Counted from the first letter of the stretch, positions 1 to 7,106 are shown. The stretch is DNA of 13,238 nt from Bordetella parapertussis (GCA_945873925.1 CAMCES010000046.1:1-13238), one strand, 5' to 3'. Numbers and translations: made by a program. Notes: generated from the sequence alone by a model not told the origin.

Positions 1-296
1 CGCACCGCGAGTTTGCTGACCCTGGTGGTGTCACTCACGCCAGAGGACAGGTCCTTTTCGCGCTCGTCCATGATCAGCAGGTCGAAGCGGTTGACCGGTC
101 CGTCGGGGAAGGACAGGCTGGGGATGTAGGTGATCGAGTGGGTCACGCCAAGTTTGTCGGGGGTTTTTTCTTGCTCAAGTTCGAGCCCAAATTCAGGTCG
201 CCCGCCCCACAGCAGGGTTTCGGCATGTGTCTGGGTGACAGGCATTAGGGCCGACAACAGAGCACAGGCCCAGATAAGACAGGAAAGTATATGCAT
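1..296 (-). CDS. Partial exported protein of unknown function (N-terminal part)
   Basis: I do not recognise this gene. From an ATG at 296 the minus strand stays open to the window edge, giving 98 residues with the C-terminus missing. The first 25 residues look like a Sec signal peptide: a short N-terminus, a hydrophobic core rich in Leu, Ala and Cys, then a THA|E signal peptidase I-type cleavage site. The mature part begins ETLLWGGRPEFGLELEQEK and then alternates polar and hydrophobic residues in short stretches. That would fit a beta-rich periplasmic or outer-membrane protein, but no family motif is visible. The first codons include ATA and CTA, which are rare in the neighbouring genes. No clear Shine-Dalgarno sequence lies just before the ATG. 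It is read in the same direction as pepP, 88 nt downstream of it, with an inverted repeat between them. The signal peptide and open frame support a real gene; the function is unknown. Confidence 0.6.
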   Translation of the reverse strand, partial: MHILSCLIWACALLSALMPVTQTHAETLLWGGRPEFGLELEQEKTPDKLGVTHSITYIPSLSFPDGPVNRFDLLIMDEREKDLSSGVSDTTRVSKLAV

Positions 297-304
297 CGAC
301 AGAC

Positions 305-319
305 CAGGATTTTTTCCTG
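305..319 (-). repeat. Small inverted repeat in the leader of the exported-protein gene
   Basis: CAGGA (305-309) pairs with TCCTG (315-319) around a loop of five T/A bases. In the minus-strand mRNA it would sit 8 nt before the ATG at 296 and would bury the only AGGA-like sequence in the leader. It is short and could be chance. Confidence 0.3.
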
Positions 320-337
320 AGCATACACCTTGCACTT

Positions 338-360
338 GCCATGACCAGACGGGTCATGGC
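338..360. repeat. Perfect 9-bp inverted repeat between pepP and the exported-protein gene
   Basis: GCCATGACC (338-346), a five-base loop AGACG, then GGTCATGGC (352-360) form a perfect 9-bp stem. It begins 25 nt past the pepP stop codon on the minus strand, where an operon terminator would be expected. However, the six-T run (plus-strand A-run 364-369) lies on the pepP side and so precedes the hairpin on the minus strand. On the plus strand the hairpin is followed by A residues. It is therefore not a standard intrinsic terminator in either direction. It may be a weak terminator, an mRNA 3'-end stabiliser, or an operator for the downstream gene. Confidence 0.5.
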
Positions 361-384
361 TTGAAAAAACCAGCGACGAGGGCT

Positions 385-1767
385 TCAGTCGCGCATCAGC
401 GCTTCAATCTCGGCGACTTCCACGGGCACGTCCCGGGTGATCAGCTCGCAGCCGGTCGCGGTCACGATGGCATCGTCTTCGATGCGGATGCCGATGTTCC
501 AAAACGCTGGCGGCACATCGTCTGCCGGGCGCACATACAAGCCCGGCTCCAGGGTCAACACCATGCCGGGGTGCATCACGCGGCTAGGTCGCGGCTGCAC
601 CATCATGCCGGTGAGCGGGTCGGCCTTGGGCGGCGCGGTGCTGGCCTCGCCGGGTTCGAGGTAGCTGCCGCAGTCGTGCACGTCCATGCCCAGCCAGTGA
701 CTGGTGCGGTGCATATAAAAAGGGAAATAGGCTTTCTTCTCCAGCACATCATCCAAGCTGCCGTGCCTCTGGTGGCTGAGCAAGCCGAGGTCGAGCAAGC
801 CTTGCGACAGGGCGCGCAAAGCGGCCTCGTGTGGGTCGTTGAAGCGCGCGCCTGCTTTGGTGGCGGCTACCGAGGCATGCTGGGCGTTGAGCACCACTTG
901 GTACAGGTCTTTTTGTGGTCCAGTGAATTGGCCGTTGGCGGGAAAGGTGCGGGTGATGTCCGAGGCGTAGCCATCGAGCTCACAGCCCGCATCGATCAAC
1001 ACCAACTCGCCTTGGCGAATCGGTGCCGCGTCAGCGCGGTAATGCAACACGCAAGCGTTGGCGCCGGCGGCGACGATCGAGGTGTAGGCGGGGAATTGCG
1101 AGCCGTGCATTCGAAATGCATGCAGCAACTGGGCTTCTAAATGGAATTCACGCAGGTCTTGGCCTGCAGCGAGCATGCGGGCGCAGGTTTGCATCGCCCG
1201 CCCATGGGCGGCGGCGCTGATGGCGGCGGCGCGGCGCATGGTGTCTTGTTCATGCGCGTCTTTGACCAAGCGCATCTCGTCCAACAAGACGCACAGGTCT
1301 TGTTGCGCCGAGGGGCAGGACACGCCCATACGGGCTGCGGCGCGCACCTTGGACAACCAGCCATCGATCTGACTGGTCAAACCTTCATGGGTAGCAAACG
1401 GAAACCAAACCGTGGTTTGGTTTTCCAAGAGCGCGGGAAGCGCCTTGTTGAGTTCGGTCACCGAATGCGCCGTATCCACACCCAGAGCCGCGGGGGCAGC
1501 CTCTGGCCCCAAGCGGATCCCATCCCAAATCTCGCGCTCCAAGTCCTTGGGCTGGCAAAACAAAGTGGTTTGGCCGTTGGCCGCAATCACCAACCAGGCT
1601 TTGGGTTCGGTGAAGCCGGTCAAATAGAAAAAGTAGCTGTCGTGGCGGTACGGGAAGTCGCTGTCGCGGTTGCGCGCACGCTCAGGCGCGGTCGGGATGA
1701 TGGCGACGCCGCCCGCGCCCAATTGGGCGGCCAAAGCGGCGCGGCGTTGTGCATAAACAAGTGTCAT
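385..1767 (-). CDS. pepP: Xaa-Pro aminopeptidase P (peptidase family M24B)
   Basis: This cytoplasmic metallopeptidase removes an N-terminal residue preceding proline. The 460-residue product is close to E. coli PepP in length. An N-terminal AMP_N domain (about 5-140, with RHDSYFFYLTGF) precedes a pita-bread M24 domain. All five di-metal ligands are visible: Asp259 (LIDAG), Asp270 (YASDITR), His357 (RTSHWLGMDVHD), Glu407 (LTLEPGLY) and Glu430 (GIRIEDD). About twenty extra residues rich in Pro, Ala and Lys lie between His357 and Glu407 compared with E. coli. I start at the ATG at 1767, where family similarity begins. The frame is open upstream to 1866, but that would overlap the end of murU and add an unrelated Arg/Pro-rich stretch. 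A TACAAT box ends 6 nt before the ATG and there is no Shine-Dalgarno sequence, so a leaderless transcript is likely. It lies 58 nt downstream of murU. Confidence 0.95.
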   Translation of the reverse strand: MTLVYAQRRAALAAQLGAGGVAIIPTAPERARNRDSDFPYRHDSYFFYLTGFTEPKAWLVIAANGQTTLFCQPKDLEREIWDGIRLGPEAAPAALGVDTAHSVTELNKALPALLENQTTVWFPFATHEGLTSQIDGWLSKVRAAARMGVSCPSAQQDLCVLLDEMRLVKDAHEQDTMRRAAAISAAAHGRAMQTCARMLAAGQDLREFHLEAQLLHAFRMHGSQFPAYTSIVAAGANACVLHYRADAAPIRQGELVLIDAGCELDGYASDITRTFPANGQFTGPQKDLYQVVLNAQHASVAATKAGARFNDPHEAALRALSQGLLDLGLLSHQRHGSLDDVLEKKAYFPFYMHRTSHWLGMDVHDCGSYLEPGEASTAPPKADPLTGMMVQPRPSRVMHPGMVLTLEPGLYVRPADDVPPAFWNIGIRIEDDAIVTATGCELITRDVPVEVAEIEALMRD

Positions 1768-1779
1768 CACGAGATTGTA
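1768..1779 (-). promoter_or_regulatory. Leaderless-type -10 element of pepP
   Basis: On the minus strand TACAAT (1779 to 1774) is followed by six bases and then the pepP ATG. With the usual 6-7 nt from -10 box to transcription start, the mRNA would begin at or next to the ATG. No purine-rich Shine-Dalgarno sequence lies in between, and no convincing -35 box is visible. pepP may therefore have its own promoter besides any read-through from murU. Confidence 0.5.
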
Positions 1780-1825
1780 GGAGGGGGTGGGCATCGCCGA
1801 GGGTCGCGGTACCCATGCCCCTGCG

Positions 1826-2677
1826 TCATGTGTTGAGTTGCGCCAAGCGCTCGGGCGTGCCCACATCCACCCAGCGCCCCTGATACAAGGACGCGCTGAC
1901 CAAGCCCTGGTCCATGGCGGCGCGCAGCATGGCCGCCAGCGGCGCTTTCACGCCTTGCGGGTTGCCAGCGGGTATGTCGCACCAATCAGCTTCAAAGAAC
2001 GCCCGTTTGTAAAGTGCGATCGTGCTGAAGGTGTAGAGCGGGCCGGGCACGTGAGATGATGCAAATGCACCGGAGCTGGAGGCGCAAGCTTGAGAAGTTG
2101 CTGTCGAGTCAAATGCAGGTTTGGCGGTTGCATCTTCTTTAGGCGGATTCACCGCCAAACCCTCAGCAGACAAACCAAAGTCACCGCCTGGGTGGTGCGC
2201 TGGGTTGGGCACCAGCCAGATGTGCGCCCAATGCGGGCTGGCGGTGAAGCGCTCAAAGTCCGTCATGGAAAACGCAAAGTCCGGCACAAACACATCACCG
2301 GCCGCCACCCAAAACACATCTGCCAGCAGTGGCAAGGCGCGCACGATGCCGCCAGCGGTTTCCAGGGCCTCGCCCGCGCCCCGCCCTTCGTGCGAGTAGC
2401 GCAGGGCCAGCGGTTTGCCCGATGGGTCGCCGCCAGCATGGCCTGGAGTGGGCGGGAAAAACAACTGACTGCCAAACGCGGGCTCAAGCTGATCACCCAA
2501 CCAGCCGGTGTTGATCACCGCCGACCTGACACCCGCTGCAGCCAGCGAGCGCAATGGATACCAGAGCAAGGGCTTGCCGTGCACCGCGAGCAACGGTTTC
2601 GGAATGCTGTCGCTGAGTGGCCGCATACGCTCACCACGACCGGCTGCCAGCAACATGGCCTGGGCGCGAAAAGCCAC
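1826..2677 (-). CDS. murU: Nucleotidyltransferase, probable N-acetylmuramate-1-phosphate uridylyltransferase (MurU-like)
   Basis: It probably transfers UMP to MurNAc-alpha-1-phosphate, giving UDP-MurNAc in peptidoglycan sugar recycling. The protein opens with the sugar-phosphate nucleotidyltransferase signature AMLLAAGRGERMRPLSD...PKPLL (7-30). It then shows LETAGGI (105-111), the metal-binding Asp128 in AAGDVF, the MurU-like NPAHHPGGDFGL (158-169) and the closing WVDVGTPERL (269-278). Length from the chosen start is 283 residues, against about 225 in Pseudomonas MurU. The excess lies mainly in a Ser/Ala/Thr-rich, probably disordered insert at about 176-212 and a shorter one at about 68-89. 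The start is uncertain. I use the GTG at 2677, just before the conserved strand. A TTG at 2764 is in frame and sits 7 nt after a TACACT box, but would add 29 low-complexity residues. The usual partner kinase gene amgK is not adjacent. A generic glucose-1-phosphate nucleotidyltransferase is the main alternative. Confidence 0.75.
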   Translation of the reverse strand: MAFRAQAMLLAAGRGERMRPLSDSIPKPLLAVHGKPLLWYPLRSLAAAGVRSAVINTGWLGDQLEPAFGSQLFFPPTPGHAGGDPSGKPLALRYSHEGRGAGEALETAGGIVRALPLLADVFWVAAGDVFVPDFAFSMTDFERFTASPHWAHIWLVPNPAHHPGGDFGLSAEGLAVNPPKEDATAKPAFDSTATSQACASSSGAFASSHVPGPLYTFSTIALYKRAFFEADWCDIPAGNPQGVKAPLAAMLRAAMDQGLVSASLYQGRWVDVGTPERLAQLNT

Positions 2678-2764
2678 TGTACCGCCGTCAGAGGTGTCTG
2701 GGCTGGCGGGCACACGGGTTGACACAACACATGGCGGTGGACTTGATCGGTTGGGCTTGTTCAA

Positions 2765-2777
2765 GCCGATAAGTGTA
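2765..2777 (-). promoter_or_regulatory. Candidate -10 element for the murU-pepP unit
   Basis: TACACT (2777 to 2772, minus strand) lies 7 nt before an in-frame TTG at 2764. The spacing matches the leaderless-type starts of pepP and alr. Transcription from here would either begin at the TTG or give a leader of about 88 nt if translation starts at the GTG at 2677. The -35 region is poor. Confidence 0.4.
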
Positions 2778-2792
2778 GCCAGCGTCTGGCTA
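2776..2792. promoter_or_regulatory. Inverted repeat between divergent promoters, possible operator
   Basis: TAGCCAG, CGT, CTGGCTA is a perfect dyad with 7-bp arms and a 3-bp centre. It overlaps the first bases of both candidate -10 boxes, TACACT facing murU and TAAAAT facing tkt. A protein bound here could affect both directions. The arms do not match an operator I know, so the regulator is unknown. A chance palindrome is possible. Confidence 0.4.
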
Positions 2793-2796
2793 AAAT
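2791..2796 (+). promoter_or_regulatory. Candidate -10 element of tkt
   Basis: TAAAAT is close to the sigma-70 consensus and would start transcription near 2803, giving a leader of about 33 nt. The leader carries GGAG (2824-2827), which is 8 nt before the tkt ATG. No good -35 match is visible at 16-18 nt, so the promoter would need help from an activator or be moderate. Confidence 0.4.
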
Positions 2797-2835
2797 AGCA
2801 GACTCACCCCAACCTATCTGATCGGAGCCTTCTCC

Positions 2836-4890
2836 ATGGCCAACCCCCAACAAATGGCCAGTGCTATTCGTGCACTGGCAATGGACGCTGTTCAGCATGC
2901 CAACTCCGGTCACCCCGGCGCGCCCATGGGCATGGCCGACATCGCGGTGGCTTTGTGGGGCGAGCACCTCAAACACAACCCTCAGCACCCGCACTGGGCC
3001 GACCGCGACCGCTTCGTGCTGTCCAATGGCCACGGCTCGATGCTGATTTATGCGCTGTTGCACCTGACCGGCTACGACCTGCCCATGAGCGAGCTGAAAA
3101 ACTTCCGCCAGCTGCACAGCAAAACCGCTGGTCACCCCGAGGTGGGCATCACCCCTGGCGTGGAAACCACCACCGGCCCCTTGGGCCAAGGCATCACCAA
3201 TGCGGTGGGCATGGCACTGGCCGAAAAATGCCTGGCCGCTGAGTTCAACCGTCCCGGCCATGACATCGTCAACCACCACACCTATGTGTTCATGGGCGAC
3301 GGTTGCATGATGGAGGGCATCAGCCACGAGGCCTGCGCCTTGGCCGGCGCGTGGAAGCTCAACAAGCTGATCGCCTTGTACGACGACAACGGCATTTCCA
3401 TTGACGGCAAGGTCACGCCCTGGTTCATCGACGACACTCCGGCTCGCTTCAAGGCCTATGGCTGGAATGTGGTTAGCGTCGACGGCCATGATGTGCAAGC
3501 GGTCAGCCGCGCCATCGCCACCGCCAAGCACAGCGCGGACAAGCCCACACTCATTGCTTGCAAAACCCACATCGGCCAAGGCAGTCCCAACCGTGTCGAC
3601 ACCGCCAAGGCCCACGGCGAGCCCTTGGGCGCCGAGGAAATTGCGCTGACCCGCGCGGCCATCCATTGGCCCCATGCGCCGTTCGTGGTGCCCACCGAGG
3701 TCTATGACGACTGGAGCGCCAAAGACAAAGGTGCCAAAGCTGAAGACCACTGGAACCACCAGTTCACCGCCTACGCTGCTGCCCATCCCGCCTTGGCCAC
3801 CGAGTTCAAGCGCCGCATGGCGGGCGATCTGCCGAAAAACTTCCACCAAACCGTGGTAGACGCGGTGGTGGCGGCCAACACCAAGGCCGAAACCGTCGCC
3901 AGCCGCAAGGCCAGCCAACTGGCCTTGGAGGCTTTGACCGCTGCCATCCCCGAATTGCTGGGCGGCAGCGCTGACTTGACGGGCTCGAACCTGACCAACA
4001 CTCAATCCACGCCCAACCTGCGCGTTGACTTGGCGGGCAATGTGGTGAAAGACGAGCACGGCCACGGTGGCCGCCACATCAACTACGGTGTGCGCGAGTT
4101 CGGCATGGCCGCCATCATGAACGGCATCACGCTGCATGGCGGCTTCATTCCCTACGGCGGCACCTTCCTGACTTTCTCAGACTATTCACGCAACGCGATC
4201 CGCATGGCCGCGCTGATGAAGCAACGCGTGGTGCATGTGTTCACCCACGACTCCATCGGTTTGGGCGAAGACGGCCCGACCCACCAGTCCATCGAACACG
4301 CGGCCTCTTTGCGTCTGATCCCTGGCTTGGATGTTTGGCGTCCCGCCGACACCGCCGAGACCACCGTCGCTTGGGCCGTGGCTTTGCAAAACACCAACCG
4401 GCCTACCGCGCTGCTGTTGAGCCGCCAAAACCTGCCCTACTTGCCCAAGGGCGACAGCGCAGCCAAGGACGCCAGCGGCCTGGACGCGATCAACAAGGGC
4501 GCCTATGTGCTGGCCGAGCCCTCAGAAGTCGGCCTGAACAAAAAACCCCAGGCGATCCTCATCGCCACCGGCTCCGAGGTACAACTGGCCATGAAGGCGC
4601 AAGCCCTGCTGGCCGAACACAAGGTCGCGGTGCGCGTGGTCTCCATGCCCAGCACCACCACCTTTGACCGCCAAAGCGTGGCCTACAAATCGGTCGTGTT
4701 GCCCAAAGGCATCCCCCGTATCGCGGTGGAAATGGGCTCGACCGATGGCTGGTGGAAATACGGCGTGTCGGCCGTGGTTGGCATCGACACCTATGGCGAG
4801 AGTGCGCCCGCACCGGTGTTGTTCGAGCACTTTGGCTTCACACCGAAGAATGTGGCTGACACCGTGCTCAAGGTGTTGCTGACCCAGTGA
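2836..4890 (+). CDS. tkt: Transketolase
   Basis: This thiamine-diphosphate and Mg-dependent cytoplasmic enzyme moves two-carbon ketol units between sugar phosphates in the pentose-phosphate pathway and the Calvin cycle. The 684 residues match the usual 660-690. Key residues fall at almost the same numbers as in E. coli TktA: His26 (SGHPGAPMG), His66 (SNGHGS), His100 (AGHPE), the ThDP/Mg motif GDGCMMEG from 154 with Asp155 and Asn185 (YDDNGIS), and the cofactor-activating Glu421 (VREFGMAAI). The substrate loop TTGPLGQG (112-119) is also present. The pyrimidine-binding domain covers about 350-520 and the C-terminal domain the rest. Its ATG has a GGAG ribosome binding site 8 nt upstream. It is transcribed divergently from murU and followed after 70 nt by gap in the same direction with no terminator-like hairpin between. 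The identity is certain; a dedicated Calvin-cycle role cannot be shown, as no other Calvin genes are visible. Confidence 0.98.
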   Translation: MANPQQMASAIRALAMDAVQHANSGHPGAPMGMADIAVALWGEHLKHNPQHPHWADRDRFVLSNGHGSMLIYALLHLTGYDLPMSELKNFRQLHSKTAGHPEVGITPGVETTTGPLGQGITNAVGMALAEKCLAAEFNRPGHDIVNHHTYVFMGDGCMMEGISHEACALAGAWKLNKLIALYDDNGISIDGKVTPWFIDDTPARFKAYGWNVVSVDGHDVQAVSRAIATAKHSADKPTLIACKTHIGQGSPNRVDTAKAHGEPLGAEEIALTRAAIHWPHAPFVVPTEVYDDWSAKDKGAKAEDHWNHQFTAYAAAHPALATEFKRRMAGDLPKNFHQTVVDAVVAANTKAETVASRKASQLALEALTAAIPELLGGSADLTGSNLTNTQSTPNLRVDLAGNVVKDEHGHGGRHINYGVREFGMAAIMNGITLHGGFIPYGGTFLTFSDYSRNAIRMAALMKQRVVHVFTHDSIGLGEDGPTHQSIEHAASLRLIPGLDVWRPADTAETTVAWAVALQNTNRPTALLLSRQNLPYLPKGDSAAKDASGLDAINKGAYVLAEPSEVGLNKKPQAILIATGSEVQLAMKAQALLAEHKVAVRVVSMPSTTTFDRQSVAYKSVVLPKGIPRIAVEMGSTDGWWKYGVSAVVGIDTYGESAPAPVLFEHFGFTPKNVADTVLKVLLTQ

Positions 4891-4960
4891 ACGCCGTTGC
4901 TTGTTTCGCCCAAGCCAAGCCCCCTCATCCAAAACCAGAAAGCAAAGAAAGAGACAAATC

Positions 4961-5959
4961 ATGGCCATCAAAGTAGGCATCAACGGATTCGGACGCATCG
5001 GGCGTATGGTGTTTCGCGCCGCTGTGCAAAACTTCAACGACATTGACATCGTCGGCATCAACGATTTGTTGGAGCCCGATTACCTGGCCTACATGCTCAA
5101 GTACGACAGCGTGCATGGTCGCTTCAAGGGCGAGGTGTCTGTCGAGGGCGGCAACCTGATCGTCAACGGTCAAAAAATTCGTCTGACCCAAGAGCGCGAC
5201 CCGTCTGCATTGAAATGGGGCGAGATCGGTGCAGACGTGGTGATCGAGGCCACCGGCCTGTTTTTGGACAAACCCACGGCTGAAAAACACCTGGCCGCAG
5301 GCGCCAACAAAGTGTTGCTGTCCGCGCCTTCCAAGGACGACACGCCGATGTTTGTGTATGGCGTGAACCACACCACCTATGCCGGTCAAACCATTGTGTC
5401 CAACGCCTCTTGCACCACCAACTGCCTGGCCCCGGTGGCCAAGGTGTTGAACGACAAATGGGGCATCAAGCGCGGTTTGATGACCACGGTGCACGCCGCC
5501 ACCGCCACCCAAAAAACCGTGGACAGCCCGTCCAACAAAGACTGGCGCGGGGGCCGCGGTATTTTGGAAAACATCATCCCTTCCAGCACCGGTGCCGCCA
5601 AGGCGGTGGGCGTGGTGATCCCCGCGCTCAACAAAAAACTCACTGGCATGTCTTTCCGCGTGCCCACCTCTGATGTGTCGGTGGTGGACTTGACTGTTGA
5701 GTTGGAAAAGCCCGCCAGCTATGCCGAGATCTGCGCCGAAATGAAAGCGCAAAGCCAGGGTGCTTTGAAGGGCGTGCTCGGCTACACCGAAGACAAAGTG
5801 GTGGCCACCGACTTCCGTGGCGAGCCTTGCACCTCGGTGTTCGACGCGGACGCAGGCATCGCCTTGGACAGCACTTTTGTCAAAGTGGTGTCCTGGTACG
5901 ACAACGAGTGGGGCTATTCCAACAAGTGTTTGGAAATGGTGCGGGTCATCGCCAAGTAA
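4961..5959 (+). CDS. gap: Type I NAD-dependent glyceraldehyde-3-phosphate dehydrogenase
   Basis: It interconverts glyceraldehyde 3-phosphate and 1,3-bisphosphoglycerate in glycolysis and gluconeogenesis. The 332-residue product is full length. An N-terminal Rossmann domain starts GINGFGRIGR (6-15), and the catalytic motif SNASCTTNCLAP contains Cys151, with the base His178 (TTVHAATATQKTVD). The C-terminal segment WYDNEWGYSNK (312-322) is conserved. The residues IND (33-35) near the adenosine ribose suggest NAD rather than NADP preference. The ATG at 4961 is chosen because similarity begins at MAIKVGING and because the purine-rich AAAGAAAGAGA lies just upstream. An in-frame upstream start at 4901 would add 20 unrelated residues. 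The stop codon lies within the presumed ribosome binding site of glcE, so gap and glcE are probably co-transcribed and translationally linked. Confidence 0.98.
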   Translation: MAIKVGINGFGRIGRMVFRAAVQNFNDIDIVGINDLLEPDYLAYMLKYDSVHGRFKGEVSVEGGNLIVNGQKIRLTQERDPSALKWGEIGADVVIEATGLFLDKPTAEKHLAAGANKVLLSAPSKDDTPMFVYGVNHTTYAGQTIVSNASCTTNCLAPVAKVLNDKWGIKRGLMTTVHAATATQKTVDSPSNKDWRGGRGILENIIPSSTGAAKAVGVVIPALNKKLTGMSFRVPTSDVSVVDLTVELEKPASYAEICAEMKAQSQGALKGVLGYTEDKVVATDFRGEPCTSVFDADAGIALDSTFVKVVSWYDNEWGYSNKCLEMVRVIAK

Positions 5960-5970
5960 AGGTGTGTGTG
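5958..5970 (+). promoter_or_regulatory. Ribosome binding site that sets the glcE start
   Basis: AAAGG at 5958-5962 overlaps the gap stop codon (TAA, 5957-5959) and stands 5 nt before a GTG at 5968. This favours GTG 5968 as the glcE start over the GTG at 5962 or a far-upstream in-frame ATG at 5827 inside gap. Confidence 0.6.
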
Positions 5971-7098
5971 GTTTCTGATTTCCAAGACCGTATCCGGGAT
6001 GCGCAAGCCCGTGGGCAGCGCTTGCGCATTCAAGGTGGCAACACCAAGCATTTTTACGGTGACACACACCGCCCGGCGCAGTTGCTCGACACCTGTGCCT
6101 GGTCGGGCGTGGTCAGTTACGAGCCCAGCGAACTGGTGGTGACGGTCAAGGCGGGTACGCCCTTGCGCGAGCTCGAAGCCTTGCTGTCAGACCAAGGCCA
6201 ATCCCTCGCTTACGAGCCCCCTCACTTTGGCGCCTCCGCCACGGTGGGTGGCATGGTCGCGGCGGGTTTGGCCGGACCGAGCCGCGCCAGCGTGGGCGGC
6301 GTGCGTGACCATGTGTTGGGTGTGCAAATGCTCAATGGCTTGGGCGAATCGCTCACCTTCGGCGGCCAGGTCATGAAAAACGTGGCGGGCTATGACGTCT
6401 CCCGCGCCATGGCAGGCAGCATGGGCACCTTGGGTTTGCTCACCGAGCTTTCCCTCAAGGTCTTGCCGGTCGCGCCACAAGAAGCGACCTTGCAATGCAC
6501 GCTTTCGCAGCACGATGCCTTGGCGCTGCTGCACCGCTGGGGCGGGCAAGCCCTGCCACTCAACGCCAGCGCTTGGGTGCACGACAGCACCGCGCTACCG
6601 GCGCAAGACCTGTTGTTCGTGCGTTTGCGCGGCGCGGTCGCAGCGGTCGAGTTGGCCTGTCCGCGCATGATCGCCGACGTGCACGCCGTGGGCGGCAGCG
6701 CCAAGCGGATGGACACACCACAAGCCGCGAGGGATTGGCAAGCCTGCCGCGAGCAAAGCTTGGCGTTTTTCAAGGCGCCCTCGGCTGAGCACGCGTTGTG
6801 GCGCCTGAGCCTGCCTCAAACCGCGCCTGTGCTGGGCCTCCCTTATGCGCCTTACATCGAATGGCATGGCGGATTGCGCTGGCTGTGGGCGCCCGACAGC
6901 GCAGCGGCCGAGTTGCGCGCAGCCGCGCAAGCCGCGGGCGGTCACGCCAGCTTGTTCCGCCCCGCCCAGACCGGCAGGCAACCACAGGTGCCAGTGTTTC
7001 ACCCTTTGCCACCCCCACAGCAGCGTATCCAACGCGCACTCCAACAGCAGTTTGACCCCCAGGGTGTGTTCAACACCGGGCGTCTGGGCCTTTTCTGA
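5968..7098 (+). CDS. glcE: Glycolate oxidase FAD-binding subunit GlcE
   Basis: GlcE is one of three subunits of the membrane-associated glycolate dehydrogenase GlcDEF, which oxidises glycolate to glyoxylate and passes electrons to the respiratory chain. The product has 376 residues (E. coli GlcE 350). The FAD-binding PCMH-type half shows IQGGNTKHFYG (21-31), YEPSELVVTVKAGTPL (51-66), CEPP-like YEPPHFGASATVGGMVAAGLAGP (82-104), VRDHVLG (112-118) and FGGQVMKNVAGYDVSR (131-146). The end QFDPQGVFNTGRL is the typical C-terminal FAD-oxidase signature. The GTG start at 5968 is only 8 nt after the gap stop and is preceded by AAAGG; the frame is open further upstream inside gap but similarity is not. 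glcF follows after 8 nt. The catalytic subunit glcD, usually just upstream, is replaced here by gap, so a GlcD encoded elsewhere must be assumed for activity. Confidence 0.93.
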   Translation: MVSDFQDRIRDAQARGQRLRIQGGNTKHFYGDTHRPAQLLDTCAWSGVVSYEPSELVVTVKAGTPLRELEALLSDQGQSLAYEPPHFGASATVGGMVAAGLAGPSRASVGGVRDHVLGVQMLNGLGESLTFGGQVMKNVAGYDVSRAMAGSMGTLGLLTELSLKVLPVAPQEATLQCTLSQHDALALLHRWGGQALPLNASAWVHDSTALPAQDLLFVRLRGAVAAVELACPRMIADVHAVGGSAKRMDTPQAARDWQACREQSLAFFKAPSAEHALWRLSLPQTAPVLGLPYAPYIEWHGGLRWLWAPDSAAAELRAAAQAAGGHASLFRPAQTGRQPQVPVFHPLPPPQQRIQRALQQQFDPQGVFNTGRLGLF

Positions 7099-7106
7099 GC
7101 AGCCGT

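Noticed and set aside
130..1140. A 336-codon plus-strand frame overlapping the exported-protein gene and pepP
   Set aside because: It runs across two minus-strand genes and their intergenic hairpin, and its translation shows no domain.
2761..4137. A 458-codon open frame opposite tkt
   Set aside because: tkt has every catalytic residue in place. The antisense frame is a composition artefact with repeated Gly/Val/His stretches and no recognisable domain.
4891..4960. A promoter or terminator in the tkt-gap gap
   Set aside because: No stable stem-loop and no paired -35/-10 boxes with acceptable spacing are visible. Only a purine-rich ribosome binding site for gap is seen.
4925..6067. A 380-codon open frame opposite gap
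   Set aside because: It mirrors the highly expressed gap gene, lacks motifs, and is His/Gly-rich in the manner of antisense frames in GC-rich genomes.
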